Source of the DNA: Ochromonadaceae sp. CCMP2298
Taxonomy: Eukaryota > Sar > Synurophyceae > Ochromonadales > Ochromonadaceae
DNA: 14,828 bases
Direction of reading: 5' to 3'
Assembly: GCA_026770595.1 (NCBI GenBank)
Contig: MU634177.1
Coordinates: 1-14,828 of the forward strand
The translations under genes were made by a program, and so were the position numbers. Below the pieces are notes generated by a model. That model was not told the DNA's origin. It did not search any database and saw nothing but the letters and a program-made list of their open reading frames with translations. Shown here one piece after another: positions 1 to 7,093 of the stretch. Numbering within the stretch: the first letter of the stretch is position 1; the number at the start of each line of letters is the position of its first letter.

Positions 1-111
1 TACCCCCTCCTACCCCCTCCTACCCCCCTCCGCAGGTCCAGGGACTACTCTCCCCGACTCGATGCCGGCATGCCCACCCGCGGCTACCTCTACATCGTGC
101 AGAAGAACTAG
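1..111 (+). CDS. 3'-terminal exon of an unrecognised protein-coding gene (partial)
   Basis: Positions 1-35 look like the end of an intron: three copies of a C-rich 10-mer (TACCCCCTCC) run into CGCAG. From 36 one frame stays open to a TAG at 109-111 and ends in the residues MPTRGYLYIVQKN. The rest of the gene lies outside the window, so no family can be assigned from about 25 residues. The call rests on the polypyrimidine-AG acceptor, the clean stop, and an AATAAA 71 bases downstream. The 12 bases starting at the stop codon (TAGGGAACCTGG) recur exactly at the stop codon of the plastid-protein gene at 9162. The gene is convergent with the MYND exon at 229-307. Confidence 0.55.
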   Translation, partial: YPLLPPPTPLRRSRDYSPRLDAGMPTRGYLYIVQKN

Positions 112-181
112 GGAACCTGGAAAAAAGGGGACCTGGGAACTATATAGGGGAATTAGGAAATTAGATTTCGCTTGTACTGTA

Positions 182-187
182 AATAAA
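182..187 (+). terminator. AATAAA polyadenylation signal for the upstream + gene
   Basis: An AATAAA hexamer lies about 70 bases after the stop codon at 109-111 in an AT-richer stretch. Placement and sequence suit a poly(A) signal; cleavage itself cannot be seen. Confidence 0.45.
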
Positions 188-228
188 CTTTAGCAACCAA
201 GTTCTTGGTTCCATTTTTTCATCATCTC

Positions 229-307
229 CTAAGCTACGCACCACTGCTTGTGCTCTCTCCAATGCTCCCTCTGGCACTCCTTCGAGCAGTACATCGCCAC
301 ATTGCAC
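229..307 (-). CDS. MYND zinc-finger terminal exon (partial or remnant gene)
   Basis: Reading leftward from an acceptor CTCTCAG (308-314), the exon encodes CNVAMYCSKECQREHWREHK followed by QWCVA and a TAG at 229-231. This is the second half of a MYND zinc finger: Cys, then YCSKECQ, then W-x2-H-x3-C, with the expected ligand spacing. MYND fingers usually mediate protein-protein contacts, often in SET-domain or other regulatory proteins. The first Cys pair should sit in an upstream exon (higher coordinates), but I found no such exon between 309 and the immunophilin stop at 869. The gene may therefore be a remnant, or the 5' exon is diverged or misplaced. The intron before this exon is an introner-like repeat (308-421). 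Confidence 0.65.
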
Positions 308-421
308 CTGAGAGGCGTCCGAATTAGATAGACCATAAAGTATAAAATGGGGTTTAGAAAAAAACCCAGTTAACTTAGCGTATGTGTGTTCGAGGTGAAA
401 AGACTAGATTTATCGATAGCC
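308..421 (-). mobile_element. introner-like element, copy A (in the MYND gene intron)
   Basis: Read on the minus strand, this segment matches the introns at 1050-1199 and 4288-4447 block by block. Shared blocks are an AAATCT(A/G)GTCTTTTCA run, CTCGAA with an ACACATACGCTAA-like stretch, a TTTCTAAA block, and ACTTTATGGT(C/T)TATCTAATTCGG. Its last 14 bases, CGGACGCCTCTCAG, are identical to the 3' end of the GT92 intron. The right inverted terminus is GAATTAGATAG at 321-331 on the plus strand. The left terminus (GAATTACATAA) was not found; past 421 the sequence runs into a separate hairpin, so this copy looks 5'-truncated or interrupted. Confidence 0.75.
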
Positions 422-425
422 CTCC

Positions 426-489
426 GAGGCAAAAGGGGCGCGATCTTTTTCCCAATCAGGGGATTAGCGACCCCTGCCCTTTTTGCCTC
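426..489. repeat. nested hairpin / inverted repeat
   Basis: The left arm GAGGCAAAAGGGGC (426-439) pairs with GCCCTTTTTGCCTC (476-489) with a single G:T position, which would still pair in RNA. Inside it CAGGGG (457-462) pairs perfectly with CCCCTG (471-476) around an 8-base loop; the two stems share base 476. The structure lies just 5' of introner copy A in its reading direction. It could be a small inverted-repeat insertion or a structured intron segment. Confidence 0.6.
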
Positions 490-868
490 ACAGTACATTA
501 CTTTTGAAATTTTCCCAAGCATAGAAATTGGTTTTTAGTAAATACCAGTATAATACTCGTAAATTGCGTAAATGAATCCGCAATAGGAAAAGGCTGTCCC
601 TCCTGCTCGAAGAAAAGAGTGAACATGTTATATTACACAACCGCCCCCCATGTCACCACTCGCCACTCCTATCGACCCTATTTATGCACTGCTCTCTAAC
701 CCACTGGTCATCAGGTCTTGGGTAGACTATCCGACTATCCGACTATCAGACGACCAGTACTGCTGCACTAACGGTGCACTAACGCAACATGTGCACCAGC
801 AAGCCTACGGGTAGCCTATTTATCACCTCAGCTGTCACACTGGCCTATATCAGCTCGATGCTGGTGTT
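490..868. other. spacer downstream of the immunophilin gene
   Basis: I see no convincing gene here. It holds an imperfect triple tandem repeat of GACTATCC (725-748), two copies of GCACTAACG (765-773 and 776-784), and the probable 3' UTR of the minus-strand immunophilin. No canonical AATAAA for that gene is visible on the minus strand. A missing 5' exon of the MYND gene would be expected here, but no Cys-x2-Cys coding segment with a usable donor was found. Confidence 0.5.
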
Positions 869-2552
869 CTATGCGGCAAAGGGCGCCGGGGGGTCCGCGT
901 CACTGTACATGCCGCAGTCCGCAATAACCACATCCTTCACGGGTTTATCCGACACCACCTTGGTGTTCTCGATCTTCCGCACTACCTCCTCCAGGCCCTG
1001 GATGACCCTCCCGAACACTACGTGCTTGCCGTCGAGGTGCGCGGTGGCCCTGTGTCCCAAGTAGATAAACCATAGAGTGTGAAATGGGTTTTAGACAAGA
1101 GGTTTTAGAAAAAGACCAGTTACAGTATGTGTGTTCGAGATGAAAAGACCAGATTTGACACCAGGGGGGTATTAAAAACGTATTTTATGTAATTCCTACC
1201 TGGAGGTGATGAAGAACTGAGAGCCGTTGGTGCCTGGTCCTGCGTTGGCCATCGACAGCTGCCCCCCCTCTGTGTGCTTCTCCTTGAAGTTCTCGTCAGC
1301 AAACTTTTCTCCATAGATGGACTCGCCCCCCGTGCCGTCGCCGTTGGTGAAGTCCCCCCCCTGTATCATGAATTCCTTAATGACCCGGTGGAAGGCCGAA
1401 CCCTTGTAGTGCAGCGCCTTGCCCGACGAGCCTACGCCCTTCTCGCCCGTACACAGGGCGCGGAAATTCTCAGCAGTCTTGGGAGTGCAGTCCGCGTACA
1501 GCAGCATCACCACGCGGCCCAGGTACTCCCCCCCCACGGTGATGTCGAAGAACACTTTTGGGTTGTTGGGGTCTGCACCGGGCACTAGGGGTGCGTCCTT
1601 GTCGTCGTATACGCTCATCTTGGAGAAGAAGTTGCCATACACTGCCTTAGTCTGTTTGTAGGGGGGTGGAGAGTTAGTAAGGTATAGAGATAGGTAGTTC
1701 AAACGACAGGTAGATCCTTCAGTCCGCTATAAGACCCACTGACTAAATACTGACCTTTTTCTTCGCATCCGCCATAAGCTTCTTGGACTTCGCGATCTCC
1801 GCCCTCACCGGCTTGTTCTCCGGGTCCAGCGCCAAGGCCGCATTCAAGTCCAGCTGGGCCTCCTCAGGCAGACCGAGGTGGTTCCTCGCAACACCGCGTC
1901 TGTACAGCGCTTTTACATTGGAGGGGTCTTTTTTGAGCACCTCGCCTGCGTAGGTGACTGCACTGGGATAGTCCACCATGTTCACGCTCATCAACGCGCA
2001 GTTCAACTTGCAGCTGATCCACAGCGCTTGGTCGGGGCTGTTCTCGGTCAGCTCTGCGGCCGCCTCGTAATCCTGGATGGCCGAGGCGAACTTCTGTAAC
2101 TTGAAGTTGAGCGTTCCGGACTCCTTCAACCGGTTAGCTTCGGCGGACTTCTCATCCTCAGACATCTCCCAGGCCTCCTTCTTCTTCGGCCCGAAGCTGA
2201 TCAGCTCCACGTCGAAGTTGAGCGTGGCCTTGGGGGGGATCTTGCCCTGCCCGTTGTCCCCGTAGGCGTAGTCGGATCTGCAACGCAGGTGCGCCTTCTC
2301 CCCCCTAGTCATGGCCGCGAAGCCCTCGTCCCAGCCCCTGATCACCTGACCCTGGCCGATGGTGAACTTGAACACCTTACCGCGCGTGCGAGAGCTGTCG
2401 AAGGTGGATCCGTCGTCCAGCGTGCCTGTGTAGTGGGCCTCCACCTCGTCCCCGGGCTGCGGGGAGCCCTCCCCCCCCTCCTCGTAGGTCTTCTTCAGCA
2501 GACCTCCATCCCCCGAGATGTCCGCGTAGCCTGTCTCGTCAAAAGAAGCCAT
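869..2552 (-). CDS. dual-family immunophilin: FKBP-TPR-cyclophilin fusion (FCBP type)
   Basis: Exons 2552-1755, 1651-1200 and 1049-869 join in phase to give 476 residues. The start ATG is in a strong context (CACCATGG). Residues 14-121 are an FKBP prolyl isomerase with the pocket residues Y41, F51, D52, F61, V70, I71, W74 and Y97. Residues 135-262 are a TPR region with four of five Hsp90-type carboxylate-clamp positions (K143, N184, K214, R218; the second Asn is T147). After the linker ending GNFFSKM, residues 298-465 are a cyclophilin with R355, F360, Q363, F413 and H426 conserved, and H421 where cyclophilin A has Trp121. The fusion rests on intron 1 (1652-1754): donor AAG|GTCAGT, branch-like TTACTAAC, C-rich tract and CAG acceptor, phase 0 on both sides. 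The sequence [12 protein letters not shown], which begins exon 2, is also what normally ends an FKBP-TPR protein. Two separate genes remain possible: retaining intron 1 stops the FKBP-TPR part at 1743, and M278 (1618) could start a lone cyclophilin. The likely role is a cytosolic prolyl isomerase and co-chaperone. Confidence 0.87.
1050..1199 (-). mobile_element. introner-like element, copy B (intron 2 of the immunophilin gene)
   Basis: This 150-base intron interrupts the cyclophilin domain inside an AG|G arginine codon (R417), between the conserved FFITS and ATAHLDGKH segments, so it is confirmed by reading frame. Read on the minus strand it starts GTAG followed at once by the left terminus GAATTACATAA (plus 1185-1195). 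It ends with a degenerate right terminus TTATCTACTTG (plus 1058-1068) followed by GGACACAG. The interior shares CAAATCTGGTCTTTTCA and neighbouring blocks with the GT92 intron. It is inserted in sense relative to its host gene and carries an in-frame stop just after the donor. Confidence 0.85.
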
Positions 2553-3056
2553 GGTGCAGATAGACAGATAGAATGTGGGCACAGTCTCGAATGGCGAGAT
2601 GCCGAGAACAGCAGCATTCGATCTTCTGGAAGCATTTTTCTGGGGAGAGGCATGAAAAAAACCGTGGACGCGAGGAAAAACGGAAGCTATTTTGGCGAGA
2701 GATATCTTACACTGTTAGACGAAGGATTTTATTAACATATATATCACAATATTTTACTATAAAAAAAGATGTGCAAATAATGTATTATACAACTAAAAGG
2801 CTTTATAAAATAGACACAACATAATTTTATGTCATCAAAAGGCTGTTCTTGATTAACATTTAGGCGGATTTGTGAGTGGTTTTGCGCAAAAAATAAGTCC
2901 GCAGTTTACGGAAAACCCGCCGTTTTCGGACGGTCCGCTCTGCTCAATTGATGACCGTTGTGGCTCTGGACCAGTTCTCTGTCTACTCCACACTTCTTGG
3001 CTGGACTTGCAGCTGACGGTGGGCGCAGATTCGATCAGCCGAGTGCTGGGGTCGCG
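2553..3056. promoter_or_regulatory. divergent intergenic region between the immunophilin and GT92 genes
   Basis: This 504-base spacer separates two divergently read genes, so it should hold both promoters. The centre, about 2700-2860, is clearly AT-rich, while the flanks are mixed. I see no recognisable TATA arrangement that I would defend and no RNA gene. GGCTTTATAAAATAG around 2798 is the most TATA-like string on the GT92 side, but it lies about 250 bases from the ATG. Confidence 0.4.
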
Positions 3057-4654
3057 ATGAAGCACCAGGTCTGGTGCGCAGTGCTGTGCGCTTTCGCCCT
3101 GCTCTCGGGATCAGCGCCTGTCAAAACGGGCGACAAAGCGGAGCCAGATGTCAGCCCGTATCTTCAGAACCTGCCCGACTGCAGCCAGCCCTTCCCGCGC
3201 ATCGCGAAGAAGACTAACGCACGCGCTTTGCTGTGTCCCATGATCAGGTGAGCTCCTAGTGCGCCCCCTGCCCCCTGCCACACGACCAGTTGGCCTCTCC
3301 CCACTCCTGCTTCCCGCAGCCCCCGAGCTCCCCTGTTCCCTTGTTCCCCGCTAATACCCCCCCACCCACACCCACATCCACATCCACATCCACATACCCT
3401 CCCCCAGAGACGAGCAAGGCTTCCTCAGCGAGTGGGTGGCATACTACCAGATGCACGGCTTCGACCACATAATGGTCTTCGACGACCAATCCGTGGACTC
3501 GCTGGAGGAGCTCTCCCCCTGGGTGCAGTCGGGCTTCGTCTCGCTGCACTCCAACTGGACCCTCGAGAGTCTACGGGTTAGTCCCGCATTCCAGAAGAAT
3601 GCATTCAAAAGAGCCATGACGGTCAAGGCACTGCTGGAGGCGGACTGCAAGCAGGCGGCCCTGAGGTGGGGGTACGACTTCTATGTGAGTCTGGACATAG
3701 ATGAGTACCTGATTCCCCTCACGAAGGGCGCCACTATAGTAGACACGCTGCTGCAGTGGGCCAACGGCACCCAGCGCTCCGTCTACTGCATCCCCAAGTA
3801 CAACTACGCCTCCACCCCGCACATCCTGGAGCCCGTGAACCTGCTGACCATCGAGGCCTACCAGTCCCGAATGAAGCAGCTCGCCAAGATGAATTACTAC
3901 ACATCCGTCTCTCCCAAGTGCGCATACCAACTAAACGGACCCCAATTCGCCGAAAATACCAGCCAGTACATAGCTGAGTGCTGCCACTTCCACGGATGCC
4001 AGGGGTGGGACTTCCGCGCAGGGGGGTCTATCTGCACTGAGAACCACAAGCAGGAGCAGTACCGGCTGTCAGGCAAGGGGCGGCGCTGGATGGATCTGTT
4101 CATCATAAACCACTACGCGAGGAGCTTGGAGAAGTTCGGCATGAAGAGTAGGTGGAAGACCTCTACTGGCGAGGTGAAGAGCGGCGAGTCTATGGAGGAC
4201 GTGGCCAAGAGCTACGACATTCCCAAGTTCCTCTCTCGCAATGTGGGCTGGCACACAGACCCCATTGCGCTGAGATACTCCTGCCAGGTAGGTGTACCCC
4301 TCCCCTGAATTACATAATAGACGTCTTTTTATCATGATTATCTGGACCAAATCTGGTCTTTTCACCTCGAATATACGCTAACTGTTTTTTATTTCTAAAA
4401 CTTTATACTTTATGGTTTATCTAATTCGGTCAACGGACGCCTCTCAGCTGCGCGAGCAGCTAGCCAATATAACAGGCGGGGTGTACCTTCGTCCCGGCTT
4501 TATGTGGTACAGAAATCCTGAGTTTGCGAAGCCCATTCACGATCCTGATAAGAGGGGAAGGTATGGGCGCCCCAATGCGGACGGCTTCAAATACGGAGTG
4601 AAGAATAGGTACCACTACCACGGCGGAAAGCAGGGGGATGTCATGGGGGAATGA
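3057..4654 (+). CDS. GT92 (DUF23)-type glycosyltransferase, secretory pathway
   Basis: Exons 3057-3247, 3408-4287 and 4448-4654 join in phase to give 425 residues. Residues 1-20 form a hydrophobic signal peptide or signal anchor (MKHQVWCAVLCAFALLSGSA), so Golgi/ER or secreted location is likely. The family signature begins at residue 63 with IRDEQGFLSEWVAYYQMHGF, followed by MVFDDQS (D89, D90). A metal-binding type motif SLDIDEYL is at 158-165, and INHYARSLEKF around residue 297 matches the GT92 HY motif. A Cys-rich segment (ECCHFHGC, 253-260) and several N-glycosylation sequons (NWT, NGT, NTS, NIT) fit a lumenal enzyme. GT92 enzymes include galactosyltransferases of N-glycan cores and pectic galactan; the acceptor here is unknown. 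Intron 1 (3248-3407) splits R64 and contains CCACAT repeats. Intron 2 (4288-4447) is an introner-like element. First ATG after an upstream stretch without an in-frame Met. Confidence 0.85.
4288..4447 (+). mobile_element. introner-like element, copy C (intron 2 of the GT92 gene)
   Basis: This 160-base phase-0 intron (SCQ|LREQ) starts GTAGGTG and ends CCTCTCAG. Inside it is a 121-bp unit bounded by terminal inverted repeats GAATTACATAA (4307-4317) and TTATCTAATTC (4417-4427), 10 of 11 bases complementary. It shares CAAATCTGGTCTTTTCA with copy B and its last 14 bases with copy A. A branch-like CGCTAACTG lies in the interior. It is oriented in sense with the host gene, as are the other two copies. 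No clear target-site duplication was found by eye. Confidence 0.87.
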
Positions 4655-4955
4655 ACCACTCAACATCCACCACTATCACTAGCACCACCACTGCCACTAC
4701 CAGGGGTGCATCCGCACAGTGCTTGTCAAAAATTCAAATTATTATGTAAAATTATAATAATTACAACGAGATTAATAACACTTCTCTACGCCAGTGCATA
4801 ACTGCTTTCTGACCATGCTGCATTTGTAGTAAAATAATGAGTGGGTAAGTTTACTTTAGCATAGGGTACGTATCGGTAGGCCTTCAAAAAAAGGAACTGG
4901 GAATAGAAAAAGTGATTTTTTGATAAAGCGCCCCATGGTACGCCTCGATTACAGA

Positions 4956-4961
4956 AATAAA
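4956..4961 (+). terminator. possible AATAAA polyadenylation signal of the GT92 gene
   Basis: AATAAA lies about 300 bases after the GT92 stop, inside a small stem-loop (9-bp arms 4949-4957 and 4971-4979). It is the first exact hexamer downstream of the gene that I found. Confidence 0.35.
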
Positions 4962-5012
4962 TATCTGAATTTTCTGTAAATCTATGTATTTGTATATCTA
5001 CGTATTTGTCGC

Positions 5013-5059
5013 ATGTATGTATGTATGTATGTATGTATGTATGTTTGTATGTATGTATG
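5013..5059. repeat. (ATGT)n microsatellite
   Basis: About eleven ATGT units with one ATGT-to-TTGT interruption lie in the convergent spacer. It is simple-sequence repeat with no coding meaning. Confidence 0.9.
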
Positions 5060-5175
5060 CGAGAATGCAGTCAAATTTGAAATATGCCATCCATATAACT
5101 GTAAAGCTGTATAGCTTACCCGTTGTACGAATATCGAAGAAAATCTGACTCAGTATAAATTTGGTAAGTAAGGTC

Positions 5176-6629
5176 CTACAGTACATTTCTGGGATAGAGC
5201 TTCTGGGTGCCCCCGCTGACCAGGTTCTGCGTCCCCTTCCCCCCCTTGGTGACGGAAGACCCTGCCCCATCTGCCCCATTCATTTTTTGCGTGCCCTGCC
5301 CCCACTTCGCCGGGGACCCTGCCCCATGTACTCTCTGAACTCCCTCCTGTCCCCCACCCCTCCCCTCCCCCTGGCCCCCTTGTGCCCCCTGCACCCCCTG
5401 CATCCCCTGCACCCCATACCCCCCCTCGCCCCCCTCACTGGGGATCACATCGGGCAGCATTTTGATTAATTCTTCTGCTAGCTTGAGCTTGGCAGGTGTG
5501 GCGTCTGCCTGCGTGACGTCGAACTGCACGCCCACTACGAACATGTACTCCCCCTCCTCGGAGAATATGGGCTTCATAGAGAGCAGGTTGCGGAAGGGTG
5601 TCCCGTCTGAGATGGGGATTAGGAGATTGGGATGAGGATAGAGAGGGTGGGGCGTGGATGAGGAGGCGTAGAGGAAAAGCATCAGCAGAGGAAAGGCATA
5701 AGGACAGTAACAGGGACAGTAACAGGGACCGGGACAAGGACAGGGGTAAGGATGCTCACCTTTGCGGTAGTTTGTGATGGACACCTTGATAGGCTTGGCG
5801 TCCCTGAGTGCCTCGCTGAGCTGCTTGATAGCCTCCGCCTCTCCCCGCCCGCTCTGCAGGAAGCGGCAGTTCCGTCCCACGATCTCGTCCCGCAGATAGC
5901 CCGATGTGGTCTCGAAGTAGTGGTTCACGTAGATGAGGGGGAAGCCGGGCCTGTCCCTGCTGGCCGTGGCGATGCTGACGCACACGGGGAGTGTCTCTAC
6001 CGCCACGAGCAGGGAGGCGAGCCAGGAGCCCTGTCCCAGCAGGTCGACGGCCTGGTTGTCCACGCTGCCAATAGCCCTCTCCACCACGCTCCGGGAGAGT
6101 GCCTGCTCCTCGGCGACCGACATGTGCGACATATATGCTTGGAATGAGGGCTCCTTGTCCGTAGCCGCACACTCCCGAGCCTCCCCCGCCTTGGCATCCT
6201 GGTCAAGGTACTCCAAGAACTGAGGATACAAAGCGACAGCCAGAGCGACTACGGAGCTGCTCTGCGCACTGTGCATCGCAGCAGCCAGAGTGTCTCCCTC
6301 CTCAAACGTGGATCTGATTTCTTTCGCGCTGGCTTCAACTGCAGCCTTGTCGAGCGCGCGCAAGGCTTCGAAATTCTACGTTGGGCGTGCGTGTGCGCGT
6401 GTGTGGGGAGAAGGGGAAGTCAGTCGATGCCCGCGCGTGGGAACGGATAGAAGAGCCTCACCTGCAGCATAGCCGCGTTCTCTCCCTCCTTCGACTTCAG
6501 GAACGCCTGGAATGCAGCTTTGTTCTCCGGGTCCGTGAAAATATCTGTCACTCTTTTGGTGGCAGCGCTCGACCCGGCCAGTGCCACATCGGGCCGTACT
6601 TGCTTGATTTTGGATTCGGCGTTCCCCAT
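5176..6629 (-). CDS. putative myristoylated RGS-like/LOV photoreceptor
   Basis: Exons 6629-6462, 6375-5760 and 5606-5176 join in phase to 404 residues. The start MGNAESK is a good N-myristoylation signal. Residues 28-115 resemble the first part of an RGS fold (DIFTDPENKAAFQAFL, then an EN pair and amphipathic helices), but the match is partial. Residues 184-292 are a LOV domain: GRNCRFLQ with photoactive C226, followed by NYRKDGTPFRN (N258, N268) and FVVGVQFD with Q289. All the flavin-contact positions I can check are kept, so blue-light cysteinyl-flavin adduct formation is expected. KLKLAEELIKMLP (301-313) is a likely J-alpha-like helix, and the last 85 residues are a Gly/Gln-rich repetitive tail. 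Intron 2 (5607-5759) is inside the LOV domain, is 153 bases long and has no in-frame stop, so its retention would add 51 residues. The order RGS then LOV is the one known from fungal RGS-LOV proteins. The downstream target here is unknown. Confidence 0.83.
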
Positions 6630-6733
6630 CGTTGGAAGCCCAGAGCGAGGGAAGACCGGAGAGCTGCGATTGGAGCCGCAGGAGTTGATCAGAGTGAGGA
6701 GCTTGAACAGTTGAAGTGTTGAAAGGCTGAAGA

Positions 6734-7059
6734 TTAGGGTTCCCAAGAGCCGAAGTCGGCTTTTTCGGCTTCGGCTGAAAGCCGAAGCCGAAGCCGACAG
6801 AATTTTTGTTTTTCGGCTGAGCACTCGAGTGGTTCTCTTAGGCGTAACGGCTTTTCCTCCCCATACAAAACCAAGAGGTTTGTCAACTCGAGTGGTCCCC
6901 TTGGAAATTCCCCGGTCATAAAAGGGGAAATTCCCATGGGGAACGTGGGAATTTCCAGGGGGAACTTGGGAATTTTAAGTTCGGCTTCAGGTCGGCTAGC
7001 CGAAACGAAAAGCTTTGGCTTCGGCTGGAGTGACTTTGGGCTTCGGCTGGGAACCCTAT
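6734..7059. mobile_element. candidate inverted-repeat (MITE-like) element
   Basis: The left end (6734-6755) reads TTAGGGTTCCCA, AGA, GCCGAAG. The right end (7041-7059), reverse-complemented, reads ATAGGGTTCCCAGCCGAAG, so the ends are inverted repeats differing by a 3-base gap and one base. Just inside the left end is a strong hairpin, GTCGGCTTTTTCGGCTTCGGCT-type arm 6755-6776 against 6780-6798, made of CCGAAG units. Similar GCCGAAGCC strings occur inside the right end. The interior has two copies of ACTCGAGTGGT and several GGGAATTTCC-like strings. No transposase is encoded, so it would be non-autonomous. Confidence 0.5.
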
Positions 7060-7093
7060 TGAAGATAGCCCTTGGCGCCAAATGCCGCAGGCA

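Larger units (their letters stand above)
4655..5175. other. convergent 3' spacer between the GT92 and RGS-LOV genes
   Basis: No coding sequence is evident. The stretch includes a short ACC/CACT-rich segment after the GT92 stop, an AT-rich part, an inverted repeat TTACAGAAA (4949-4957) / TTTCTGTAA (4971-4979) enclosing an AATAAA, and the ATGT microsatellite. GGAACTGGGAATAG near 4890 resembles the ACCTGGGAAT motif found after two other + genes. Confidence 0.45.

Noticed and set aside
490-660. Upstream exon of the MYND gene on the minus strand (open stretch near 590 after a TTTCTTCGAGCAG acceptor)
   Set aside because: Its translation lacks the expected cysteine pair and the splice phase does not fit the exon at 307.
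2573-2582. In-frame GTG upstream as the start of the immunophilin
   Set aside because: Non-ATG start in a eukaryote; the ATG at 2552 has a strong CACCATGG context and lies directly before the FKBP domain.
1274-2735. Plus-strand open frames across the immunophilin
   Set aside because: They are antisense to conserved FKBP, TPR and cyclophilin sequence, so they are shadows.
6736-6741. TTAGGG-like string as interstitial telomere repeat
   Set aside because: Only a single unit is present on each side of the inverted-repeat element; no tandem array.
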